Source of the DNA: a virus
Reading direction: 5' to 3' (one strand)
Virus record (IMG/VR): IMGVR_UViG_3300035670_000377
Location: 1-46,067 of that record
DNA length: 46,067 nt
The notes beneath the pieces are model-generated. The model worked only from the letters and a program-made list of their open reading frames with translations, made no database searches and had not been told where the DNA came from. How positions within the stretch are numbered: position 1 is the first letter of the stretch; each line of letters opens with the position of its first letter. The position numbers and the translations under genes are program-made. This document shows positions 40,394 through 46,067 of the stretch, in pieces.

Positions 40394-40688
40394 GTTTTCC
40401 AAATATATGCAGTACGAATTTAAAAACGATAATTATGAATAAACAACAAAACTTAGTGAAAAAATTTGCCGTTGGGGATGTATTAATTTCTGACATGTTT
40501 AAAAATTGTGAAAATGTACCTTACATATTTAAAACACATAAAGTTGATAATGACTTTGGGGTGGTTTATTATAGGTACAAAGGAAGGGAAGATACTATTG
40601 GTTTATCCTATGTGCGTAAGGCAAATTTTTTAGAACGTATTTTCGGGTGGCTACGAAACTAAGTATTGCATATATTTGGTGTTATAGC
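40388..40688. repeat. attC-like inverted repeat 5, enclosing a gene
   Basis: GCTAAC (40388-40393), spacer GTTTT, arm CCAAATATATGCA (40399-40411), gene, arm TGCATATATTTGG (40667-40679), spacer T, GTTATAGC (40681-40688). The arms are perfect over 13 bp. The spacers are the same as in repeats 3 and 7. Confidence 0.8.
40435..40662 (+). CDS. Small hypothetical protein, cassette-like unit
   Basis: 75 residues. It begins NKQQNLVKKFAVGDVLISDMF, suggesting a beta-barrel-like domain (VPYIFKTHKVD, VVYYRYKGREDTIG) with an aromatic C-terminus (FLERIFGWLRN). It lies between the arms of repeat 5. No family is recognised, but the VGDVL...Y pattern is common in small RNA- or DNA-binding barrels. Confidence 0.65.
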   Translation: MNKQQNLVKKFAVGDVLISDMFKNCENVPYIFKTHKVDNDFGVVYYRYKGREDTIGLSYVRKANFLERIFGWLRN

Positions 40689-40709
40689 ATCGTTTTAATG
40701 TGCTATAAC
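40681..40709. repeat. Inverted repeat 6 (GTTATAGCA ... TGCTATAAC)
   Basis: GTTATAGCA (40681-40689), an 11-base loop, TGCTATAAC (40701-40709): a perfect 9-bp stem. It joins repeat 5 to repeat 7 by sharing their end boxes. Confidence 0.85.
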
Positions 40710-40767
40710 GTTTTGCAACTATACGCACCTAAACAAAGTACGTAATTGCGTATAGATGCTGTTATGT
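40703..40767. repeat. attC-like inverted repeat 7
   Basis: CTATAAC (40703-40709), spacer GTTTT, arm GCAACTATACGCA (40715-40727), a 19-base loop, arm TGCGTATAGATGC (40747-40759), spacer T, GTTATG. 12 of 13 arm positions pair. No gene inside; total length about 65 bp, in the attC size range. Confidence 0.8.
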
Positions 40768-41134
40768 ATCAGTATGGCGAGTTAAACAAAAAAACTAAAA
40801 TAGAGTATAAATTTAAAAAGAAAAGAGCGATGGAAGAATTAGCACAAAGAAATTTAGCAATATTATCAAGTGATAAATCTAAACCAAATCAACTAATTGA
40901 ATTAGTAGAATTAAATCAAGAAATAGCTGTAAAATTCGGTAGATTTCTATTAAAAGAAGCTACTCATAAATGGGATAAAGATGTACTTCTTTGTTGGCAA
41001 GTGAAAAATAAAGAGTATGATACTTTACATTTATTTGAAAAATTTGTAAATGAAGTGTTATAAGTGCGTTGGCTTTTCTTTTCCATACGATGAATATTAA
41101 TCGAAGCAAGAAGTTAAGCCATATTGTACATAAC
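40761..41134. repeat. Inverted repeat 8, enclosing a gene
   Basis: Left GTTATGTATCAGTATGGC (40761-40778), right GCCATATTGTACATAAC (41118-41134). The arms pair except for one extra base and one G-U-compatible position. The left arm includes the first codons of the gene at 40764. Confidence 0.75.
40764..41063 (+). CDS. Hypothetical protein, cassette-like unit
   Basis: 99 residues from the ATG at 40764; the open frame extends to a TTG at 40746, inside repeat 7, and a downstream ATG at 40830 is also possible. The protein is helical and basic (KIEYKFKKKRAMEELAQRN; KPNQLIELVELNQEIAVKFG) with an aromatic C-terminal part. It lies inside inverted repeat 8. No family is recognised. Confidence 0.65.
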   Translation: MYQYGELNKKTKIEYKFKKKRAMEELAQRNLAILSSDKSKPNQLIELVELNQEIAVKFGRFLLKEATHKWDKDVLLCWQVKNKEYDTLHLFEKFVNEVL

Positions 41135-41165
41135 TAATGGCTAAACGAATAAATATATAGTATAA

Positions 41166-41264
41166 ATGAACACAATAACAATAACTTATTCTCTATATTG
41201 GGAGTTAAAAAACTATCCTGAATACAAGTTTACAGTCACAAATTTTAGGCGAAGAACTTATTGA
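41166..41264 (+). CDS. Very small ORF, doubtful
   Basis: An ATG at 41166 opens a 32-codon frame (Y-rich: SLYWELKNYPEYKFTVTN, then RRRTY) that ends just before the next gene. It could be a short real protein or the remnant of a longer one. The frame downstream (41269) is offset by one, and no slippage site would join them. It lies after the last cassette-like repeat. Confidence 0.3.
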   Translation: MNTITITYSLYWELKNYPEYKFTVTNFRRRTY

Positions 41265-41268
41265 TTCA

Positions 41269-41463
41269 ATGTTAGACCCTAATAGTAATTATACTCAATA
41301 TGGTTTAACTAAACGTCAATACTTTGCAGGAATAGCAATGCAAGGACTACTCACAAGAACCGATGGAAATCCTCAATTAGGTATTCTTGAAGCAAAAAGA
41401 ATAGTAAATGAATCTGTTATAATTGCAGATATGTTATTAGAAGAATTAATAAAAGAAAAATAG
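41269..41463 (+). CDS. Small phage protein of a GLTKRxYFA type
   Basis: 64 residues with the pattern YGLTKRQYFAGIAMQGLLT, typical of small conserved phage proteins of unknown function in which an acidic start precedes LTKRexFA. A helix follows (EAKRIVNESVIIADMLLEEL). The ATG at 41269 gives a reasonable full length. The frame is open upstream to about 41209 but has no usual start codon. The role is unknown. Confidence 0.65.
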   Translation: MLDPNSNYTQYGLTKRQYFAGIAMQGLLTRTDGNPQLGILEAKRIVNESVIIADMLLEELIKEK

Positions 41464-41464
41464 T

Positions 41465-41761
41465 ATGATATCAAAAAAAGTAACAAGATACTATTCAGAT
41501 TGTGGTAGAGGTTTTTGGAAAAAACAACAAGCATTATTACACGATAAAAATTGTAAGTGTTGGAAAAATCCAAAATTCTATTCTTGTTTATCGTGTATTA
41601 AAAAAGATTTTCGAGTAGATAGTAATGGTATGGAACACGAACCTCAATTCAATCAAACTTGGAATTATAATAATTGTCAGAACTCTGAAAGTGGAGTACC
41701 TGTTCACGAAGATTTTGAACACATAAGAAAAAATTGTAGTTTTTGGAAGCCAATAAAATAA
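41465..41761 (+). CDS. Cysteine-rich, probably zinc-binding protein
   Basis: 98 residues with many cysteines and histidines (CGRGFWKKQ, HDKNCKCW, SCLSCIKKD, NCQNS, RKNCSFW), consistent with two zinc-binding knuckles. The composition is also Trp/Asn-rich. It begins 1 bp after the upstream stop (context TAGTATG). The role is unknown, perhaps DNA binding or host-target binding. Confidence 0.65.
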   Translation: MISKKVTRYYSDCGRGFWKKQQALLHDKNCKCWKNPKFYSCLSCIKKDFRVDSNGMEHEPQFNQTWNYNNCQNSESGVPVHEDFEHIRKNCSFWKPIK

Positions 41762-41768
41762 GTTAAAA

Positions 41769-42164
41769 ATGAAAAAAGCAACTGAAAGCATAACAATTCC
41801 ATTAATCAATTTGAACGTATTGGTATTGATTAATCACAAATCAAAAAAGAGTGCAATGAAAAGTCTTTCAAAAAGTTCAAGAAAGATTTTCGATAAGATA
41901 ATTGAAGAAGATGATTTTCACTTTGAAAGACCTGCAGGATATACATTTTACACAAATGAAAAAACAGCAATATGTGGATATCATGTATTAATGTTTCGAA
42001 ATAGTAAAGACGAAGATTTTATTGGTAATGTTAATCATGAAGTAACTCACTTAATGCAGAAAATAAGAAGAATATTTTGGAACGGACACCAAGAAAGAGA
42101 GTTCGAAGCCTATATGAGTGAATGGGTATTTAAACAAGTATTAGAAATTTCAAAATCGTTATAG
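41769..42164 (+). CDS. Small HExxH zinc metallopeptidase-like protein
   Basis: 131 residues. The zinc motif HEVTH is at residues 90-94 and a downstream glutamate-rich EFEAYMSEW (about 111-119) could give the third ligand, as in gluzincins. At this size it is close to a minimal catalytic core. Proteins of this kind appear in Bacteroidetes phages as putative peptidases. It could process a phage or host protein. Activity is not proven. Confidence 0.65.
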   Translation: MKKATESITIPLINLNVLVLINHKSKKSAMKSLSKSSRKIFDKIIEEDDFHFERPAGYTFYTNEKTAICGYHVLMFRNSKDEDFIGNVNHEVTHLMQKIRRIFWNGHQEREFEAYMSEWVFKQVLEISKSL

Positions 42165-42165
42165 T

Positions 42166-42402
42166 ATGTGCAATTTAAAAGGACCATTTAACACACCTTG
42201 TCAAACAATAAAAAATTATGACAGGTACAATGGATATATTAGAAGTTGTTCAATAAATCAAGAAGACAAAGAAGTTTTCATAAACGAAAGGTATGCAGGT
42301 AAATTAATTTCGTTTGATGGTAAGAGAATAGAATACGAAGTTGTATCTGATAACCATTATATGAATGGTTTAATTTCAGTAATTGAAATAACAGAAAGTT
42401 AA
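42166..42402 (+). CDS. Small hypothetical protein
   Basis: 78 residues, beginning 1 bp after the upstream stop (TAGTATG context). It has three cysteines near the N-terminus (CNLKGPFNTPC, RSC) and a beta-rich C-terminal half (GKLISFDGKRIEYEVVSD). No family is recognised. Confidence 0.6.
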   Translation: MCNLKGPFNTPCQTIKNYDRYNGYIRSCSINQEDKEVFINERYAGKLISFDGKRIEYEVVSDNHYMNGLISVIEITES

Positions 42403-42403
42403 A

Positions 42404-42754
42404 ATGGATAACAGAACGCAAGAAGATATTCAAAAAGAAATCGAACGAAGTGAGTGGGAAAGATTTTGTAGACTTGGAGAAATGATTGGAGATGGATTAC
42501 ATCACGAAGAACCTTGGATATCGAAAGAGTATAAAAGACTTATGTTAAAACTTAATCCTGACATCAAAAAAGTATTGCAGGAACAGAGAAAAGTAAAAGC
42601 AAATCGAATTCAAGAGCAAATGGAAAAATTGATGAAAGAAATTCCTTGCAAAGAATGTGGTGGCGAACTTTATCAAAAAAGAAAGGGAACTAAAATATGT
42701 TATTGCAGAAATTGTAATGGCAGATTTAAGGCTACTTCTAAAAAGAAAAATTAA
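42404..42754 (+). CDS. Zinc-ribbon protein
   Basis: 116 residues. The N-terminal 75 are helical and charged (EIERSEWERFCRLGEM; IKKVLQEQRKVKANRIQEQM). The C-terminal zinc ribbon has CKEC and, 15 residues later, CRNC, then a basic tail (KATSKKKN). A DNA- or RNA-binding role is likely. It ends shortly before the ParB-like gene and belongs to the same run of accessory genes. Confidence 0.65.
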   Translation: MDNRTQEDIQKEIERSEWERFCRLGEMIGDGLHHEEPWISKEYKRLMLKLNPDIKKVLQEQRKVKANRIQEQMEKLMKEIPCKECGGELYQKRKGTKICYCRNCNGRFKATSKKKN

Positions 42755-42788
42755 ATTTGAAAAGAAATTGTTTAATAATAAAGTAAAA

Positions 42789-43475
42789 ATGGAGAAAGAA
42801 AAAATGCAAGTTTTACCTGTACAGCAAATGAATGTGGCAGAAGTAAAAATCAACAAAGGTCAGTATGAAGGACTTCCAAAGAATCCAAGGGTAATCAAAA
42901 ATGACAAGTTTAGAAAGTTAAAAAATTCAATTCAGGAAGACCCTGAATTTATGGCTTTAAGACCAATCGTAGTGAACGAAGAAAACATTGTGCTTGGTGG
43001 TAACCAAAGATTGACGGCCTGTATTGATTTGGGAATAGAAGAAGTTCCCGTGATAAAAGTTTTGCATATGCCGATAGAAAAACAAAAGTCTTTCATAGTG
43101 AAAGATAATGTTTCGTTCGGAGATTGGGATTTAGACGAAATCTATTCGCAGGATTGGGATTTGAACTTGTTACAAAATTGGGGAGTAGAAGTTGAATTAA
43201 AGCAAGACGAAGAATTGACAGACGATGAAATCGAAAGTAAATACGATGATACGAATTGCGTGTACCCATTGATTCCAATTTATGATGAACAATACAATGC
43301 TGTAATCATAATTTGCGAAACGAAAACAGAACTTGCCAATGTACGTTCAAAGTTGAACATAACAACAAGAAGACAATCCTACAAGAACAAATTCATAGGA
43401 GAAACGAATATCATAACTGCAAAAGAATTATTCCAAAATGAAGAAAGTAATAGTAAGTCACAAGAAAGCAAGTAG
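42789..43475 (+). CDS. ParB-like nuclease-domain protein
   Basis: 228 residues from the ATG at 42789; an upstream ATG at 42717 and one earlier still overlap the zinc-ribbon gene. The ParB/Srx-fold motifs are visible: NPRVIKNDKFRKLKNSI, then the VVNEENIVLGGNQRLTA box (about 61-77), the GGNQR being the phosphate-binding loop. The rest is acidic and ends EESNSKSQESK. Phage ParB-like proteins often sit beside DNA-modification genes and may be nucleases or switch ATP/CTPases. Two TAGT-like genes follow; the first overlaps it by 38 bp. Confidence 0.8.
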   Translation: MEKEKMQVLPVQQMNVAEVKINKGQYEGLPKNPRVIKNDKFRKLKNSIQEDPEFMALRPIVVNEENIVLGGNQRLTACIDLGIEEVPVIKVLHMPIEKQKSFIVKDNVSFGDWDLDEIYSQDWDLNLLQNWGVEVELKQDEELTDDEIESKYDDTNCVYPLIPIYDEQYNAVIIICETKTELANVRSKLNITTRRQSYKNKFIGETNIITAKELFQNEESNSKSQESK

Positions 43476-44172
43476 GGTTACAACACCAAAGTACGTGAAA
43501 GATTGTGCAATCTGCGTACCTGAAAGCCAAAAGGAAGAATACGAAAAGTACAATGACGTTGAGATAATCACACACCCTGACAGCGTGGTTGGTTTAAGTC
43601 CGAAGAGACAATGGATCGTTGATAATATCGGAGATTGTTTTCAATTAGATGATGATATAATCGGAGTGCATCGTGTTTACACACCTGCAAAGTATCACAA
43701 AACGAAATTGGAAGCAAATGAAATATCTGACTACATAGATGATTTGTACCATTTATGTTTGGAGAATAAATTCTATTTGTTTGGATTCAATCGTACAAGC
43801 AGTCCGGTTGGATTTACAGGTGCAGAACCAATTACTTTCAACAAATACATAACAGGTGGTGCATTTGGATTAATAAAGACCGATGAATTATTCTTTCCTG
43901 ATTATCCTACATTCGTAGGGGAAGATTATTGGATAAGTGCATTGAACGCTCATTTTCATAGACGTTCATTCATTGACCAAAGAATTGCTTTTTCATTTGC
44001 AAACACAGAAGCAAACACAGGTGGAGTTGCTGATTACAGGACCGAACAAAAAAGAAAAAAAACGTACTTGTATTTGAAGAAACATTTTGGGAATGCTATC
44101 ATACCGAAGAAAGTAACACCTTTGAAGAAAAGTATAATGAAATACGAAAAGACCTTGAAAATTCCATACTAA
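43438..44172 (+). CDS. TAGT-like GT-A glycosyltransferase, copy 1
   Basis: 244 residues. The start (KVIVSHKKASRVTTPKYV), a PESQKEEYEKY segment, HPDSVVGLSPKRQWIVDN and the DDD motif at residues 71-73 fit the TET-associated glycosyltransferase family of phages. These enzymes are thought to glycosylate 5-hydroxymethyl-pyrimidines in DNA. A later GEDYW could be the catalytic acid segment. The family assignment is by motif. The partner that would make the hydroxymethyl base is not visible in this window, so the substrate is open. Confidence 0.7.
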   Translation: MKKVIVSHKKASRVTTPKYVKDCAICVPESQKEEYEKYNDVEIITHPDSVVGLSPKRQWIVDNIGDCFQLDDDIIGVHRVYTPAKYHKTKLEANEISDYIDDLYHLCLENKFYLFGFNRTSSPVGFTGAEPITFNKYITGGAFGLIKTDELFFPDYPTFVGEDYWISALNAHFHRRSFIDQRIAFSFANTEANTGGVADYRTEQKRKKTYLYLKKHFGNAIIPKKVTPLKKSIMKYEKTLKIPY

Positions 44173-44900
44173 TGAAGATAGTTATTCCAAGCCACAAGAG
44201 GGCAAAAGACGTAAGTACCACAAAGGTTGTTTCAAACGCTTCGATATGTATTCCTGAAAGCCAAAGAGAGGAATACGAAAAATACAACGATTGTGAATTG
44301 ATATGCCACCCTGACAATGTAATTGGTATTGCACCAAAGAGACAATGGATCCTTGAAAACGTAGGTGATGTTTTTATGCTTGACGATGATATTAAGGCAT
44401 TGAGAAGAACGTACCTTGCACCAAAACAGAAAAAGGATAAATTCTCTGCCGATGATGTTTATAATTTGTTACAGGACACGTATCACAATCTGAAAGAACA
44501 AACCGACATAAAATTGTTTGGATTTGCAAAAAGTCCAAGTCCACTTCATTTCGATGTTTCAAAACCAATCTTTATGAATGGCTTCATTCAAGGTTGTGCA
44601 TTGGGAGTAATCAAAGACGAAAACATATTTTTCCCAAAGATTGAAACAATGACAGGGGAAGACGAATGGATTGCTTTAATAAATGCTCACTTCAATCGTA
44701 AGATGTGGATAGACAAAAGATTTTTCTTTGAGTTCAATACCAAGAACACGAATATCGGAGGGTGTGAAGACATAAGAAACAGATTTAGTTCAAAAGAATC
44801 GTATTTCAGATTAAAGAAACATTTCGGTAATGCAGTAGTGTTCGATAAAATGAAAAGCACTGAAAATCAGCCTAAATGGAGATTAAAAATACCTTTTTAG
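44172..44900 (+). CDS. TAGT-like GT-A glycosyltransferase, copy 2
   Basis: 242 residues, clearly a tandem paralogue of the preceding gene: the same layout with PSHKRAKDV, PESQREEYEKYND, HPDNVIGIAPKRQWIL and the DDD motif at the same positions (71-73), then MTGEDEW. The stop of copy 1 overlaps its start by a few bases. The divergence between the copies suggests different acceptors or two sugar additions. Both would act on phage DNA or its modified nucleotides. Confidence 0.7.
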   Translation: MKIVIPSHKRAKDVSTTKVVSNASICIPESQREEYEKYNDCELICHPDNVIGIAPKRQWILENVGDVFMLDDDIKALRRTYLAPKQKKDKFSADDVYNLLQDTYHNLKEQTDIKLFGFAKSPSPLHFDVSKPIFMNGFIQGCALGVIKDENIFFPKIETMTGEDEWIALINAHFNRKMWIDKRFFFEFNTKNTNIGGCEDIRNRFSSKESYFRLKKHFGNAVVFDKMKSTENQPKWRLKIPF

Positions 44901-44902
44901 TA

Positions 44903-44932
44903 TTGTTATATAAATAAATATTATTATATTAG
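44903..44932 (+). promoter_or_regulatory. Promoter TTG-N19-TATATTAG
   Basis: TTG at 44903-44905 and TATATTAG at 44925-44932, separated by 19 bases, with AACAACAATT following before the ATG at 44964. The upstream part matches the 1818 promoter (TTGTTATATAAATA). Confidence 0.6.
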
Positions 44933-44963
44933 GGGTATATAAAAACAACAATTTTTTAAAATT

Positions 44964-45647
44964 ATGGAAAAGAAAAAATTTGAGGTAAAGTACATCAATG
45001 GGTTCACTCAATCCGCGTGGAAATCATTAACGATTAAATCATTGAGAATTGGTTGGGTTAATGGAATCGAAGAAGCATCAAAAAATCTTACAAAAAGTGA
45101 ATTAACAGGTTTATTGGTAGGTTCGTTATTCGAAGACGTATTTCCTATTCGATACAAAGACCTGGACGAAACGTATCTTGAAATAAGAAACGGAGAGTGG
45201 GAAAAACTTTGCTCACGTAACACTTTACACGGAAGAGGGTATGCACAACAATTTTTCGATATGGCAGAGGAAGCCTGTCAAAAAGAATTAAACCTACAAT
45301 TCAATGAGGGAATAGTTAGAGCGATACGTTCAAACACTTCATTAAGTTGGATTAATCCACGAGTTTACAATTGCCTTTATACTTGGTACAAAATCAATCC
45401 TGAACCAAGAAATTACGAAAGAGAACCATTAATTTCAGAATGGAAAGGAATGCCAAAAAATATTCTTGATGGACACACTTTCGAGGGCAAACGAATGAAA
45501 AGCGAGATAACTTTATTGTCAGGACACTATGAAAACCACTTGGAAATTGGCAATAGAGTAATGGTTGAGGGTTGGAATCCATTAAGACAGGAATTTCTTA
45601 AAGACGATGTAATCGTAAAAGAAATACCAAAATCATTGTTTGATTAA
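44964..45647 (+). CDS. Hypothetical protein with its own promoter
   Basis: 227 residues. The helical N-terminus with KSLTIKSLRIGWVNGIEEA leads to a central charged region and a C-terminal part with NILDGHTFEGKRM and a mixed helical/beta ending. Its predicted fold is not one I can name. The DGHTxEG segment might be an active-site loop. It lies between the TAGT-like genes and the terminator before terS. A role in DNA modification is possible by context only. Confidence 0.6.
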   Translation: MEKKKFEVKYINGFTQSAWKSLTIKSLRIGWVNGIEEASKNLTKSELTGLLVGSLFEDVFPIRYKDLDETYLEIRNGEWEKLCSRNTLHGRGYAQQFFDMAEEACQKELNLQFNEGIVRAIRSNTSLSWINPRVYNCLYTWYKINPEPRNYEREPLISEWKGMPKNILDGHTFEGKRMKSEITLLSGHYENHLEIGNRVMVEGWNPLRQEFLKDDVIVKEIPKSLFD

Positions 45648-45665
45648 AAGAAAGATTTAAAAAAT

Positions 45666-45700
45666 AAAAAGAAGTGCTTAAAAAAGTGCTTCTTTTTTTA
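45666..45700 (+). terminator. Intrinsic terminator before terS
   Basis: AAAAAGAAGTGCTT (45666-45679), loop AAAA, AAGTGCTTCTTTTT (45684-45697): 14 pairs with two G-U wobbles, then T's. It separates the accessory module from the packaging genes. Confidence 0.8.
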
Positions 45701-45733
45701 TTGTTTTGCATTACAAACTTTACAATTATAAAA

Positions 45734-46067
45734 ATGAAAAGAAATATGGCAAAAAAGAAACGTGACTTCTTGACTGCTTACAAGAACACGATGGGTAACA
45801 TTTCGATAAGTTGTGAAAAGGTTGGAATATCAAGAAGAACTTATTATGATTACATCAAAAATGACCCTGACTTCGTAGAACAGGTTGAAGATTTGAATGA
45901 AAGGAATCTTGACTTTGCTGAAAGTCAGTTGTTGAAACAAATAAAAGATGATAATACAACATCATTGATTTTCTACTTAAAGACAAAAGGAAAAGGTCGT
46001 GGTTACATTGAAAGAACTGAAATTCAGAACGAGATTATTGAGGACAAGAATGAAGAGACCGAGGAAG
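45734..46067 (+). CDS. terS: Terminase small subunit, 5' part
   Basis: The N-terminal part of the terS gene, continuing at bases 245-291 of the left end. It starts at the ATG 45734 (an in-frame ATG at 45746 is an alternative). The N-terminus RNMAKKKRDFLTAYKN leads into the helix-turn-helix (ISCEKVGISRRTYYDYIKN), which binds the packaging site. An AAACTTTACAA box lies just upstream, so a promoter here is possible but its -33 box is not clear. Confidence 0.85.
   Translation, partial: MKRNMAKKKRDFLTAYKNTMGNISISCEKVGISRRTYYDYIKNDPDFVEQVEDLNERNLDFAESQLLKQIKDDNTTSLIFYLKTKGKGRGYIERTEIQNEIIEDKNEETEE
45824..46067. repeat. Terminal repeat, right copy
   Basis: Repeats bases 1-244 with one silent difference (45940). 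See the left copy. Confidence 0.95.

Noticed and set aside
41166-41463. A frameshift joining the small ORF 41166-41264 to the gene at 41269
   Set aside because: The AAAAAAC run at 41207-41213 fits a -1 slip, but the downstream gene is in the +1 frame, so such a slip would end at once; the second gene also has a reasonable ATG.

Overview
This window is a nearly complete, circularly closing genome of a tailed phage (siphovirus morphotype inferred) that infects a member of the Bacteroidetes, most likely a flavobacterium. The reasons are the low GC content, start codons without Shine-Dalgarno sequences, promoters of the TTG-N19-TANNTTTG/TANNTTTAC type, a DUF4373 (Lin1244/Lin1753-like) replication protein, and a Bacteroidetes-style holin plus M15 endolysin. 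The first 244 bases recur at the end (1-244 = 45824-46067, one silent difference), so the unique length is about 45,823 bp. The cut lies inside the small terminase gene. Every gene supported here is on the + strand. No integrase, excisionase, tRNA, rRNA or CRISPR array was seen.

Layout. 1-1789: terminase small and large subunits. 1876-3836: small unknown proteins, a lipoprotein and an HTH protein, behind two copies of the same promoter. 3993-11209: virion head and neck module (an abundant-type structural protein, portal with a four-cysteine insertion, scaffold-like protein, HK97-fold capsid, neck proteins), punctuated by strong terminator hairpins, two of which contain a -7 promoter box. 11328-26541: tail module (probable chaperone, 1435-aa tape measure, baseplate/tip proteins, fibres with duplicated modules). 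26552-27672: holin, small membrane protein and M15 endolysin. 27763-38586: early/replication module (RadC-like JAMM protein, HTH protein, YqaJ exonuclease, coiled-coil partner, DUF4373 initiator and probable helicase loader, HNH nuclease, YfdQ-like protein, SSB, J-domain protein, MazG-like hydrolase, DEDDh exonuclease, RlpA-like secreted protein).

38632-41140 is unlike the rest. Five genes, including a beta-class adenine methyltransferase, sit in a contiguous chain of inverted-repeat units. Their arms differ from unit to unit, but the units meet at shared GTTATAA/TTATAAC boxes with constant spacers (AAC-GTTTT-arm ... arm-T-GTTA). This resembles integron attC sites and gene cassettes without an integrase, although some of the genes lie where a canonical attC would have only a loop. 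It is the strongest candidate for an undescribed system here.

41166-45647 is an accessory/DNA-modification region: zinc proteins, a small HExxH protein, a ParB-like protein, two tandem TET-associated-glycosyltransferase-like (TAGT-like) proteins and an unknown protein. A second notable structure is a pair of 11-bp-period repeat arrays (CATATTG x5, then CAATCGT(A/C)GACAAA and a purine-rich tract) at 11213 and 29167, which look like iterons or a helically phased regulatory array.
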